Notes under the pieces: model-generated | Told to the model about the DNA's origin: nothing | Database searches by the model: none | What the model saw: the letters and a program-made list of their open reading frames with translations, nothing else | Assembly: GCA_022564295.1 (NCBI GenBank) | Contig: JADFLR010000016.1 | Span: 1 to 64,000, forward strand | DNA: 64,000 nucleotides | Reading direction: 5' to 3' | From: Bacteroidota bacterium | GTDB lineage: Bacteria; Bacteroidota; Ignavibacteria; Ignavibacteriales; Ignavibacteriaceae | Shown: positions 35,231 through 45,200 of the stretch, piece after piece | How positions within the stretch are numbered: the stretch's first letter is position 1 | How the letters are laid out: each line of letters opens with the position of its first letter | Program-made: the position numbers and the translations under genes

Positions 35231-35365
35231 TCACAATTTTACACCAGCTAACAAATTAGGATATTTCTCAAGTAAATCCTGGAATACTTCTTCTGTAACG
35301 TATTCTTCCTGATTCATTTCAATTAAAGATTTATCTTTCTGCAATAAGAAAATTCCGGTGCTCAC
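35231..35365 (-). pseudogene. N-terminal remnant of a nuclease-like protein (44 aa)
   Basis: GTG at 35365, preceded by GAGG, opens a 44-codon frame with FLLQKDKSLIEMNQEEY and DLLEKYPNLLAG. The pattern of a short beta hairpin followed by LLxxYPxLLAG is the usual beginning of a family of about 350-residue uncharacterised nuclease-like proteins. The frame ends after 44 codons with TGA, and nothing more of the family follows. Probably a truncated gene left in the operon; the family name is from memory of its opening motif only. Confidence 0.45.
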
Positions 35366-35413
35366 TTTTTACCTCATAATTTATTTTAACAATATTTACC
35401 AATATTTTTTCAA

Positions 35414-36358
35414 TTAGTTCAATTCCCTAATCTTAGGCTTAAAGTATTTTGTAAAGTTCTCTAAATAATCTTTAAACCACTGATGCTGATTTGCCCAATC
35501 ACTTTTATCATTAAAATTTACTTTTTTTAGTAACTGTACCTGACTTTCTTTAGCATCAGGCAAAGGACGCCAATTTAAGTTAGCATCAATTTTTACTTTA
35601 GCATCTTCTTCATATTTTTCTTTTAGTTCTTCGAAGAATCTTTGTTTATCTGAACCTTTAATAACAAAATTAATTCCGATAAAATTATCTCTACTATTCA
35701 CATATGCTGCAAGTAGAAAATTAGTTTTGCCGATTGCAAAATTGGTCCAATGTTGAGGAGATGGCTTTTGAGATTTAATAATGCTCCCAGACGATTCTAA
35801 ATAGTCTTTTAGTTTTTGCCAATACTCCTGCTGAAGTAACTTTGTTTTAGAAACCTCACCACTTGTAACAGTTTTTCTTACAGTTTTTGACCAATCATTT
35901 GGTTTGGACACTATGTTAAACATAGGGGCTGGTGGGCTATCACCTATTCGATATGCCTCTATTTCTATTCCAAAGAAGTTTATACCTTCTTCAGTTATAC
36001 GATTGAGCCAGTCAAGAGTTGCGCTATGTTCTTCTGTAAAGTTCTTTGAAATCCAAATAATAGTAACTGCATCAAGCCCGGCTGCATAGGTCATAAGTTG
36101 ACCTAAGTGATTGTGGTCAGTTCTTTCTAATTGATTTTCTATTAATACATAGTGATCATTCAAAGTATCCTTGCAAAGAATATCGGCGCGGAATGGACCG
36201 ACATTCTTTTCCTGGTCTTGGACTTCTAATTCAATATTTAATGTTTCACCCAGCAGAGAAATATTTTCTTCCTTAGCAAGCCAAGGTGTGAAATCGGTTG
36301 CTTCACCATTCCATATTTCTCTCAAATCAACTTTTTTTAGTTTACCTAACTTTACCAT
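35414..36358 (-). CDS. DUF4268 protein with PD-(D/E)XK-like nuclease motif
   Basis: A 314-residue protein. The N-terminal half carries FRADILCKDTLNDHYVLIENQLERTDHNHLGQLMTYAAG (about 55-95), a PD-(D/E)XK-like core in which the E-x-K is replaced by E-N-Q. Proteins of this sort often act as nucleases in or beside restriction systems. The C-terminal half matches DUF4268 (NFAIGKTNFLLAAYVNSRDNFIGINFVI ... LNWRPLPDAKESQVQL ... WANQHQWFKDYLENFTKYF). It starts 24 nt after hsdR, on the same strand. Likely a partner or extra nuclease of the HsdR block. Confidence 0.8.
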   Translation of the reverse strand: MVKLGKLKKVDLREIWNGEATDFTPWLAKEENISLLGETLNIELEVQDQEKNVGPFRADILCKDTLNDHYVLIENQLERTDHNHLGQLMTYAAGLDAVTIIWISKNFTEEHSATLDWLNRITEEGINFFGIEIEAYRIGDSPPAPMFNIVSKPNDWSKTVRKTVTSGEVSKTKLLQQEYWQKLKDYLESSGSIIKSQKPSPQHWTNFAIGKTNFLLAAYVNSRDNFIGINFVIKGSDKQRFFEELKEKYEEDAKVKIDANLNWRPLPDAKESQVQLLKKVNFNDKSDWANQHQWFKDYLENFTKYFKPKIRELN

Positions 36359-36382
36359 TATTATTCACCTTATATTTATAAT

Positions 36383-39300
36383 TTATTTTCCATCCGCTAC
36401 CCAATCATCAGCAATAAGTTCTGCTTGTTTTAAAACTGTATCTATTGCTTTTTTCTGCTTGTCTGGTGGATAACCGTATTTAGTAAGAGTTCTTTTAACC
36501 AATACCATAAGTTTTGCTCTTGCACTTTCACGAATTGTCCAATCTATTGTTGCATTCCTTTTTACTTTTTCTGCAATTTCCCTTGCAATAGTTTTTAGTG
36601 TATCGTCTCCGAGAACTTTCACTGCACTATCATTCGTTCCGAGTGCATTATAAAACGCTACTTCATCCTGGGATAAACCTAACCTTTCTCCTTCTTTATC
36701 CGACTCTTTTATTTCATTCGCAATTTTGATCAGTTCTTCAATAACCTGTGCTGTAGTTAGTAGATTATTTTGATATTTCTTGATAGCACTTTCTAACATC
36801 TCCAAAAATCTTTTACTTTTTACGAGATTTGTTTTCAGGCGTGATTTAATTTCATTGTTCAATATTTTTCTTAGTAGTTCAATAGCAAGATTCTTATGAC
36901 TCATCCCCTGAACTTCTAACAGAAATTCATCAGAGAGGATTGAAATCTCAGGTTTTTCAACACCTGCAGCTTCAAAAATATCAATCACTTTATCCGAGCT
37001 AATTGCTTCATCTACAATCTGCTTAATAGCTGTATCAATTTCATAAGAAGATTTACCAGTACCTTCGCCCTCAAATTTTACTAAGCGTGATTTTACTGCC
37101 TGGAAGAAAGCAACTTCTTCTTTTATCTCAATTGCTCTTTCCTGAGGCATTGATAATACGAATGCCTGGCTTAGTATTGTAACTTCGCGAATGAATCTGG
37201 ACTTCCCATCCTGTAAGCCTAAAATATGTTCTTCTGCCTGCAGAATAATAGATAGCTTTTCGTGTGGATCGCCTGTGAAGAAACGATTGTAATTAAACTT
37301 GTACTGACCTTTATAATATGCATCAGGTTCTTCTACTAAAATATTTTTTTGCGTTTTGCTCTCTTCATTAAACATCTGCTGGACTATTTCAAGTTTTTCC
37401 AGCATTACCTCTACAGCTTGCTCAATATCCTTTGTCGGATCACCCTTTCCACCGGAGTCTGAATAAAATGAGAGAGCTTTCTTCAAATCTGAGGCGATGC
37501 CAAGATAATCAACAACCAGCCCGCCAGGTTTATCTTTGAATACGCGATTCACTCTTGCGATTGCCTGCATAAGATTGTGTCCGCGCATCGGTTTATCTAT
37601 GTACATTGTGTGGAGGCAAGGAACATCGAAACCAGTTAACCACATATCAATAACAATAACCATTTTTAATGGGTCGGCAGGATCTCTCATTCTGTCAGCC
37701 AAATCTCTTCGCTGCTGTTTTGTAGTATGCTGTTTTGCCATTACAGGACCATCAGCACTGGAAGCGGTCATTACAACTTTTATTTCTCCTTTAGCCAGAT
37801 CTTCATTATGCCATCCAGGTTTTAATTTAACTATTTCATTAAACAGGTCGACAGCAATTCTCCGGCTCATGGCCACAATCATTGCTTTGCCATCAAAAAA
37901 TTCTTGCCTCTTTTCAAAATGATTGACAATATCCCTTGCTAAGTTTCCTATCCTGTGCTTGTTACCTACAATTGCCTCTAACTTAGACCATTTGGCTTTG
38001 GCTTTTTGTTTCTCAGTTATCTTTTCATCCTGCTCAAGTTCTTCATCGAACTCTTCAATTAATCGTTTGCCTTCTTCATCAAGATTAACTTTTGCCAGGC
38101 GGCTTTCATAGTAAATTTTAACAGTTGAACCATCAGCAACAGATTTAGCTATATCATAAATATCAACATAGTCTCCAAAAACCTGGGGAGTGTTGATATC
38201 TGTTCTTTCAATAGGTGTTCCTGTGAAACCAATGTAAGTTGCGTTTGGTAATGCATCACGCATATACTTTGCAAATCCATAAGCAATACGCTGACCAATC
38301 ACTTCTTTAGTTTCTTTATCAATAACATCCCTCATAACTGCTTCAAATCCGTATTGCGTTCTATGTGCTTCATCGGCAATTACGATTATATTTCTTCGAT
38401 CAGAAAGCTGATCATATTCTTCTCGTCCTAATTCAGGCAAGAACTTCTGGATGGTTGTAAAGACAATTCCACCGCTTGCAACTTTTAATAAATCCTTTAA
38501 GTCTTCTCTGCTTTCAGCTTGAATAGGTTCCTGTCTTAATAATTGCATTGATGCTGCAAATGTGTCAAACAATTGATCATCGAGATCGTTACGGTCCGTT
38601 ATTAAAACGATGGTAGGATTCTCCATCTCCGGAGCGGTAATAAGCTTACCAGAATAAAAAACCATACTTAAGCTCTTGCCCGAGCCCTGTGTATGCCAAA
38701 CAACCCCACCGCGTTTATCACCAGTTATGCCGGATGCTTTTATACTTGATAGGACTGCTTTGTTTGTTGCGTAGTACTGATGATATGCAGCTAATATCTT
38801 TTCAGTATTTATTTGGGTGATTCCTGTTTTAGCATCTTCCTTTTTAGTTTTTTGAAAGACAATAAAACTCCTGGTTATATCAAGCAGCGTTTTGGGATTT
38901 AACATTCCTTTTATCAGAGTTTCCAACTGCGGAATAAACCGTGATGCTTCTTTATCACCTTCAGCACTTTTCCACGCCATAAATCTTTTGAAACCTGCAG
39001 AAACACTTCCTGCTTTACATTCAAGTCCATCCGAGATTACACATATTGCGTTGTATGTAAATAGACCGGGTATTGTTGCTTTATATGTTTGGATCTGTTT
39101 GTAAGCTGATACAACTGTTGCATTTTCATCAGTAGCGTTTTTTAATTCGATCACAACGAGAGGAATACCATTAACAAAGAGTAAAATATCGGGGCGTTTA
39201 TTCTGATTATTCTCAATGATTGTGAATTGGTTAACAGCAAGAAATTGATTGTTCTCTATGTTATCAAAATCTATCAACGCAACCTCATAACTTCGCTCGT

Positions 39301-39616
39301 AGCCATCCTGCTGATATGGTATTTTTACTTTCTCAATTATATACTGATGGAATGTTTCATTGTTATGAAGAAGATCAGTAGAATAGATGCGAAGTACTTT
39401 TTGTATTGCCTGTTCTTGTGCTTCATTGGGAATGTGAGGATTGATGATTGAAACTGCTTTACGTAAACGATCTGTTAAGATGATTTGTTCAAAGCTTTCT
39501 CTTTCCTGCTGCTCTGCGCCTGGTGCAATTGCTAAGCCGTGGAGATATTCCCAGCCCAAAGTATTAAGCTGCTCGATTGCAAAGTATTCTATTTTATCTT
39601 CGGTAATGGGTTTCAT
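36383..39616 (-). CDS. hsdR: Type I restriction endonuclease subunit R (HsdR)
   Basis: A 1077-residue motor-nuclease, full length. The N-terminal PD-(D/E)XK nuclease has [19 protein letters not shown] (about 142-160). The SF2 helicase has [16 protein letters not shown] (Walker A, about 310), [12 protein letters not shown] (DEAH, about 417), IGFTGTPIE and [21 protein letters not shown]. All catalytic residues are intact. HsdR normally acts with HsdM2HsdS, neither of which is in the window. The preceding small gene overlaps its start by 4 nt and a DUF4268 gene follows, so it is part of a multi-gene operon, perhaps used with the separate methylase at 42276 or an HsdMS elsewhere. Confidence 0.95.
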   Translation of the reverse strand: MKPITEDKIEYFAIEQLNTLGWEYLHGLAIAPGAEQQERESFEQIILTDRLRKAVSIINPHIPNEAQEQAIQKVLRIYSTDLLHNNETFHQYIIEKVKIPYQQDGYERSYEVALIDFDNIENNQFLAVNQFTIIENNQNKRPDILLFVNGIPLVVIELKNATDENATVVSAYKQIQTYKATIPGLFTYNAICVISDGLECKAGSVSAGFKRFMAWKSAEGDKEASRFIPQLETLIKGMLNPKTLLDITRSFIVFQKTKKEDAKTGITQINTEKILAAYHQYYATNKAVLSSIKASGITGDKRGGVVWHTQGSGKSLSMVFYSGKLITAPEMENPTIVLITDRNDLDDQLFDTFAASMQLLRQEPIQAESREDLKDLLKVASGGIVFTTIQKFLPELGREEYDQLSDRRNIIVIADEAHRTQYGFEAVMRDVIDKETKEVIGQRIAYGFAKYMRDALPNATYIGFTGTPIERTDINTPQVFGDYVDIYDIAKSVADGSTVKIYYESRLAKVNLDEEGKRLIEEFDEELEQDEKITEKQKAKAKWSKLEAIVGNKHRIGNLARDIVNHFEKRQEFFDGKAMIVAMSRRIAVDLFNEIVKLKPGWHNEDLAKGEIKVVMTASSADGPVMAKQHTTKQQRRDLADRMRDPADPLKMVIVIDMWLTGFDVPCLHTMYIDKPMRGHNLMQAIARVNRVFKDKPGGLVVDYLGIASDLKKALSFYSDSGGKGDPTKDIEQAVEVMLEKLEIVQQMFNEESKTQKNILVEEPDAYYKGQYKFNYNRFFTGDPHEKLSIILQAEEHILGLQDGKSRFIREVTILSQAFVLSMPQERAIEIKEEVAFFQAVKSRLVKFEGEGTGKSSYEIDTAIKQIVDEAISSDKVIDIFEAAGVEKPEISILSDEFLLEVQGMSHKNLAIELLRKILNNEIKSRLKTNLVKSKRFLEMLESAIKKYQNNLLTTAQVIEELIKIANEIKESDKEGERLGLSQDEVAFYNALGTNDSAVKVLGDDTLKTIAREIAEKVKRNATIDWTIRESARAKLMVLVKRTLTKYGYPPDKQKKAIDTVLKQAELIADDWVADGK

Positions 39617-40038
39617 AATGTAAAAAAATAATCTTCAATCTCATTATAGTCAGCTTTCCCTTCTAATCTCAGTCTTTTCCAGTATGCAGTGGCGGCTTCT
39701 TCTCTCTTTTCTTCTTCACAATCCTTAAATTTATTACTGCTTGAGCGTATCTGTATATTTTCACTTCGTTTGATTTCTAAGATTATTGCTTCTGGAATTC
39801 CCTTACTCATATATCTATCTAAAAAATAATGATTGATTGAATCTATTTTCAAATAATTAATTCTTTTCAATAAAACTATTTCAAAAAAATCTAATTGTTC
39901 TTCAACTTTATCTGAAATGCGAACTAAAAGACAATCTTTATCCTCCCCACAATGATATTGAGTATTATTGAAAATTTGATACTGAAATTTCCTTTTAATT
40001 CCATCTTTATCAGTTGCATAAAATGATTTCAAATACAA
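39613..40038 (-). CDS. Hypothetical protein coupled to hsdR
   Basis: A 141-residue protein of unknown family; its last 4 nt overlap the hsdR start. N-terminal half is beta-rich ([24 protein letters not shown]), and a charged helical C-terminus contains [32 protein letters not shown]. The [25 protein letters not shown] segment is mixed. No signal peptide or membrane helix. Coupling suggests it is made in fixed ratio with HsdR, e.g. as an accessory or inhibitor. Unrecognised. Confidence 0.6.
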   Translation of the reverse strand: MYLKSFYATDKDGIKRKFQYQIFNNTQYHCGEDKDCLLVRISDKVEEQLDFFEIVLLKRINYLKIDSINHYFLDRYMSKGIPEAIILEIKRSENIQIRSSSNKFKDCEEEKREEAATAYWKRLRLEGKADYNEIEDYFFTL

Positions 40039-40063
40039 ATACCTTAATCATTTGTTAGTAATT

Positions 40064-40204
40064 TTATATAAAATCGATCATACTTTTTGAATTATTTTTT
40101 ATCTGACCTCTTTGCTCATCAGCTTCGGTAACATCGCTATTTATACTATTACCGTAAACTGTGGTTTTTCTAATAGTGCTGGAAAAAGAAAAGTTATTTT
40201 TCAT
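40064..40204 (-). CDS. Possible 46-aa protein between DprA-like and hsdR-coupled genes
   Basis: ATG 40204 opens 46 codons ending in TAA at 40064. Sequence is hydrophilic (NSDVTEADEQRGQIKNNSKS), with no domain. No strong ribosome site is visible. It fills most of the only sizeable gap (204 nt) in the operon and starts just at the end of the KPARIKI repeat. Confidence 0.3.
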   Translation of the reverse strand: MKNNFSFSSTIRKTTVYGNSINSDVTEADEQRGQIKNNSKSMIDFI

Positions 40205-40259
40205 TTTTAATTTTTATTCGGGCTGGTTTACAGACAATTGTTTTAAGGAATGATTTTAA
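40204..40259 (-). repeat. Direct repeat, right copy (codes for KSFLKTIVCKPARIKI)
   Basis: Partner of 34531-34587: the shared core is CGGGCTGGTTTACAG with TTTTAAG(G/A)AATGATTTTAA behind it. Here the copy overlaps the last codons of the DprA-like gene in another frame, so the repeat has been fused to that gene. It is probably the tail of a lost copy of the small gene at 34510. Confidence 0.6.
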
Positions 40260-40731
40260 GATTGAAATTAAATAACTCATTAGTATTGTTTAATTTATTT
40301 TTATAAAGATCATTTAATTTCTCAATCTGTCCGCCCTTAGATACGCAGGCTATGAATAATTCATCAGCTAACTCTATTATTTTCTTATTTCTGATCACTG
40401 ATGTATGTGAAGTAACTCGTTTGACTTCTGAAGGAAATGGTGAAATTACTAACAGCCTTTTTTGACCAAGTGCCACCTTAATTTCTGGCTCCCATATTTG
40501 CTTTAATCCTCTTGCTAAGACTAAAATCAGAGGTTGGACCCCCTTCAGAAGAAAATGAAATACATCTTTTTCTATTTTTGAATGAAATCCAGAGATTATG
40601 CAAACACCTTTGTCTCTTTTCGCAATTGCCCAATCGTATGTTTTAAGTATGATGTTAGCAGGGACTTTACGAGAACAGAGAAAGCCAATTTTATAGTTTT
40701 TCAGTATTTCTTTATTTCCCAGGTATTCCAT
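40243..40731 (-). CDS. DprA/LOG-like Rossmann protein of the defence operon
   Basis: A 162-residue protein with a short DprA-like nucleotide-binding fold: NYKIGFLCSRKVPANIILKTYDWA, then KRDKGVCIISGFHSKIEKDVFHFLLKG, QPLILVLARGLKQ and LLVISPFPSEVKRVT. The order of strand-glycine turns (LCSRKVP, SGFHSKIE, RGL) resembles the SMF/DprA core, but it lacks the flanking SAM and winged-helix parts of true DprA (about 280-380 aa). Short DprA-like proteins recur near restriction genes and may bind foreign single-stranded DNA or nucleotides. The last codons are altered by the KPARIKI repeat. Confidence 0.7.
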   Translation of the reverse strand: MEYLGNKEILKNYKIGFLCSRKVPANIILKTYDWAIAKRDKGVCIISGFHSKIEKDVFHFLLKGVQPLILVLARGLKQIWEPEIKVALGQKRLLVISPFPSEVKRVTSHTSVIRNKKIIELADELFIACVSKGGQIEKLNDLYKNKLNNTNELFNFNLKIIP

Positions 40732-40741
40732 TTATTAAATA

Positions 40742-41182
40742 TCATATATTGCTGTTTATAGCATTCAATATCTTTAGTTTTAATTCCTCCGGATATTCTG
40801 GTTCGTTAATTAAAGATGTAATTACTTCTAATAATAATTCTTTGCTAATTTTACCAGCAGCTAAATGATAGCTGATATTTTCCATTTCCTGAATAAATTT
40901 TTTTGTGATGAAAACGTATCCATTAAATAGAAGGAACTGAGCACCCAGAGATATAGCAATTCGTTTATTCCCATCTTCAAAACAATGGAATTTATTTGCA
41001 CTGAAAACAAGATGATTTAATTTTTCTTCAAAAGTTGGATAGTAGTCGTCGTTTTGAATATGATGAAGTACGCTATCTAATTTTCCAGAATCGAGTATGC
41101 CATTTGAACCACCACCACTAACTTGAACAGTTAGTTTATGTATCTTGATTGCTTGGTCAATAGTGATATAAATAATACTCAT
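40742..41182 (-). CDS. doc: Death-on-curing (Doc/Fic) toxin
   Basis: A 146-residue Fic-fold toxin. The active loop HCFEDGNKRIA (about 66-76) has the His and DGNKR of the H-x-F-x-D-G-N-K-R signature; N-terminus YITIDQAIKIHKLTV and SGGGSNGILDSGKLDSVL are typical of Doc. Doc kinases phosphorylate EF-Tu, other Fic proteins AMPylate targets; the target here is unknown. It overlaps its upstream partner by 4 nt, as toxin-antitoxin pairs do, but the partner is much larger than Phd. Confidence 0.9.
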   Translation of the reverse strand: MSIIYITIDQAIKIHKLTVQVSGGGSNGILDSGKLDSVLHHIQNDDYYPTFEEKLNHLVFSANKFHCFEDGNKRIAISLGAQFLLFNGYVFITKKFIQEMENISYHLAAGKISKELLLEVITSLINEPEYPEELKLKILNAINSNI

Positions 41183-42198
41183 TCTCTATCCTTAAGGCGT
41201 TTAAAGATTTCTTTCATTTCTTCAAGACGCTCTTCAAGGTCTTTGCTTTTTTCACCAAGGAATCTGTCAAAATCTTTGGGTGGGATAGCTGAGATATATT
41301 CTTTTAGTCTGATATGCAAGGCATCTCTGAAACCAAGATCACGTGAAGCCATTTTTGTACGAACATCCTGAAGTTGAGGAACCCAAAGTCTTTGATTTTC
41401 AAAAGCAGAATATAGTTTGTCTACTTCGATTGGAGTTAATTTCTTACCGTCTCTTTCAAATTCATTTTTAAGCTTATCCGCAAATCCAGCTTCAAAGCTT
41501 GAAATAATCAGAAGTACTTCGCTATACATCGTATCCCGGACATTTTCCTTTGAATGGAGACTTAATATTTGCCTGTATTCTTGAGCATTTTCTTTGAATA
41601 TACTTTGGTAAATTTTATTGGTGTAGATAGGATATTTGGCTTTACCCATATCCACATAATCACGAAGGGCATCAGTAAACTCTTTTCTATAATCCTCACC
41701 ACGCAAGTAATTAACTATAAAGTCTTCATCACGTTGGTTGATATATTTTGTGCCGCCACCGGTTTTTTTATTTACTGTATCAATCACAATATCGAGAATA
41801 ACGCTGCGTAGGATTTTTGCCCGCACACTTTCAGTTAAAAGCATAGCTAAATTCAAGTAGGAACGGAAGTTAAATACCCCAAGCTGAGGTGCTTTGTTAA
41901 CGGCATCAATGTCGTTAACATTGGTGGATTTTACTACTAACTTAAACTCCTGTAAGTGTTTACCGCGTAAGACCTCATAACCGTTTTGAGATAATTCTTC
42001 CGAAAATTTCTCTAAATAACGGTCAATTGTTCTTGGATCAACTTCAAAGAAAGCGGACACCTGGCTTTTGATAAATTTATATTCACCAGCAAATAAAATA
42101 CCTTCTAAACCAATCGCAATCCTTATTTCTTCCAAAGCATATTGGTTATTTAGGATATTTTGTCTGTCTATTTTTGAGTTAGTTAAGTCTTTAGCCAT
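41179..42198 (-). CDS. Doc-linked DNA-binding protein (RhuM-like)
   Basis: A 339-residue protein overlapping doc by 4 nt. Residues about 45-70 (YKFIKSQVSAFFEVDPRTIDRYLEKFSEELSQNGYEVLRG) form a helix-turn-helix-like DNA-binding unit, as in RhuM-type proteins found beside restriction and Fic genes. The middle (SYLNLAMLLTESVRAKILRSVILDIVIDTVNKKTGGGTKYINQRDEDFIVNYLRGEDYRKEF) is shared by proteins that pair with Doc. The C-terminus is charged, likely coiled-coil (EERLEEMKEIFKRLKDRE). It is plausibly the antitoxin or regulator of doc; this is inference from context. Confidence 0.7.
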   Translation of the reverse strand: MAKDLTNSKIDRQNILNNQYALEEIRIAIGLEGILFAGEYKFIKSQVSAFFEVDPRTIDRYLEKFSEELSQNGYEVLRGKHLQEFKLVVKSTNVNDIDAVNKAPQLGVFNFRSYLNLAMLLTESVRAKILRSVILDIVIDTVNKKTGGGTKYINQRDEDFIVNYLRGEDYRKEFTDALRDYVDMGKAKYPIYTNKIYQSIFKENAQEYRQILSLHSKENVRDTMYSEVLLIISSFEAGFADKLKNEFERDGKKLTPIEVDKLYSAFENQRLWVPQLQDVRTKMASRDLGFRDALHIRLKEYISAIPPKDFDRFLGEKSKDLEERLEEMKEIFKRLKDRE

Positions 42199-42275
42199 AA
42201 AAAATATTATTTGATATTAATAAATGTTTAGATTTTCTTTAAAGAACGAATTAAAATCAGGTTTAAAATCTGGGT

Positions 42276-45200
42276 TCATTTTTTATCCTCCAACTCTTTC
42301 CCCATTCTATATTTAATATCATAGTTAATTATGAAATCTAACTCTTCTTCTGTGAAACCGTAATGTTGTGCTAATATCTTATCAACTCGATCCATAGTTT
42401 GTTTTGAATATTCAGGCCAAAACTGATCATATATTACTGTGCCATTTTTCTTTTCATACCTAACACGTTTTTTATTTTTATAAAGATCTAAAACTAATTC
42501 GAGAGAAATAGTTTTTAGATTAAGAACTGCTTTTTTGTCTAATATTTTGATATCTATAGGGAAATAGATCACATCATCTTTAGCAACATCACGTCCATTA
42601 GAACGTATTATATACCAAAAATAGAAGAGAGAGCTGGATAATATCGAAACAAAAGTTTCTTTAGTTTCATTGAGAATATTTAATCTTTTATAATGTGTTG
42701 AAATGGTAGGCTGCTCATTTCCCCGTTTAAAATATGGAGCTTTAGGTAAACATTTTACCCAATAATGGACTACATCGTGATACCATATTTTTGATTTGCC
42801 ATATCTTTCATACTCTAATAAGATCGGTTTTTGTTTTTTTATCTTATTATAAATGTTTAATGCTAAGAAAGAACCAATTTTTGCTACCTTATAATTATTT
42901 GAAGGTATTTTTTGATAACAAATTCTGTTTGTAAATAAACTCTCTCTCTCATTACCTGTATCAGTAAACCTTAGAAAATCAGTTGAGAAAACAAGATTAA
43001 TTTTATAGCGATGACTAATAAAGATAGTGGTATTTTGTTGAACTCCTGAAAATAAAGTTCCAGGATGAGTATCCCCACTAAAATTTGCAAACCATACTCT
43101 TCCTGTTTCTTGAATAAGATGAGATATTGTGGACATTTTAGAATTTCCAATAACGCTTATAGGAATAATCATAGAAATTCTACCAATGTTAGTCTTTAAT
43201 AATTTGTAACTTTTTTCAACACAAAAACCATATAAATTTTTGGAAGTTAAAGTCTCATAATTTTTAAGTTCATAATCAATATTATTATTATAAGCTACAT
43301 AAGGTGGATTACCAATAATAACATCAAAACCACCAGTCTCAATTATTTCATGAAACTCAGCAAACCAGTGGAAAGGTTGGTGAGAAGAAAGCCAGTCTTC
43401 AAATTCTTTTTTGTTTTTTCTGGATCTACCGTAATCATTACCAAGATAATCGTTAAGAGTCTCATTTAGATTTTTTAATCGTTCGTTAAGATCATCTTTC
43501 GCTTGCTTAAATTCAGTGTGGTCTGTTTCATCTTCAAGTTGTATCCCTTTATATCGTTTGAAAGCTTTCGCAACCACTCCTAATTCATCGTAAACTTTTT
43601 TTGTGTCTGCATTAAGATCGAGACTCCAGGTTAATCCCTTATCTAATTCTTCTTTTGTAGCAAATCCAATCAATGTATTTCCTGTTCTGATATTGAAATC
43701 AATATCCGGTAATGGTTCAAGATGTTCAAAGTCATCAACTTCAGCAACAAGCTTTAAGAAGAGACGTAACTTTGCAATTTCCACAGCTTCGTTCATTATA
43801 TCCACACCATAAAGGTTGTTGAGTATTATGGATTTATAGATATAATATTTTTCGTTGGGATGCTGTTCAATTATATCTAAAACTTTTCTAAATTGTGGGA
43901 ATTTTTTACCACCCTTTGCATTATCTTCTTCAATAAATCCTCTCATTCTAAGCAGACAACCCTCATAAAGCGGCTCAAGAATATTAAGTGCTGCGAAAAG
44001 AAAAGCACCGGAACCGCAGGTGGGATCGAGTACAGTAATTTTAGTTATTGATTTATGGAATGCATTTATAAAATCGGAACCCTCGTACTGTTCAACAGCA
44101 TCCTGTGCAAACTGGCGTATATTAAGGTTGTAAGTAATAAAGTCGTTAATTTCTTTAACCTCTCCATTTTCAATTTTGTTTTTTATATCAAAGTAACGGT
44201 TACGTCTTTCAACAACCTCGCGCCAGATTTCCGTGGATAATGCATATTCAGGTGGAGCGTAAGTGTTCCAGGATTTTCTACGTTCTAATAAATTTGGTTT
44301 TGTTGTATCCACACCCTTTTCGATATCAGGAGGGAGTACACGAATTGTCTCTTGAGATTGCTTCGCTTCTCGTCTCGCATCTGGCTCGCCGGAGCGGGCG
44401 CTCGCAATGACCTTGCCATTGTCTTCGTAAATGCCGTGTTTTACTGCATCGAAAATGTAGCGGTCTGGATTATCACGAAGCATTTTCCACAAGCTGCTTT
44501 CCTCTTTAAAAGCATTAGCACAATCTTTTTTAACCTTATCGAACAGAAATGGAATGATTGTATTCTTCGTAATGTATTCGGTTATATCTTCTTTGGTGTA
44601 GTAGGCACCCATTGCGGCGCGATCATTAATGTATTTTTCAAATATGTAACCAATAACATCCGGGTTAATATCACGTCCGGTTGCGGTAATTTTTGTATCA
44701 AGATGCCAATTGTATTCATCAAAAAATTTGAAGATTCGTTTAAAAGCTTTGTCTTCTATTTCAATCTTTCTGTAATCCTTTTCAAGCTGGTGTACATCAA
44801 ATAAACCACCGTTAAGGTAGGGAACCCTGCCAAGTTCTTTAGTTATAGTTTTGGAGCGTTCAGATTCTGGTGACCCAAGTCCTTTATGGAACAGAACAAG
44901 AAGAAAGTTACGATAGAAAGAAAAGAATTTATCCTTACCTTTTCGTACCTGCGTTTCTTTAAGCTTATCAAAAAGGTAATGAATATTATTATCGAGAAAT
45001 CCTTTTTTCTGAATGAAGTAAATAAACATCAAGCGATTAAGCATAAGGGATGCATACCATTCTTTATTTATTTTATCTTCAATACCTTTTATGAAACCAA
45101 GGAATGCTTTATGGTGCTCTTTAAACTCATCATAAAATCTCTTTGTAACTTTTTCAGCATTGGTATTGAACTGCTCAACAACATTTGATTTTACATCAAG

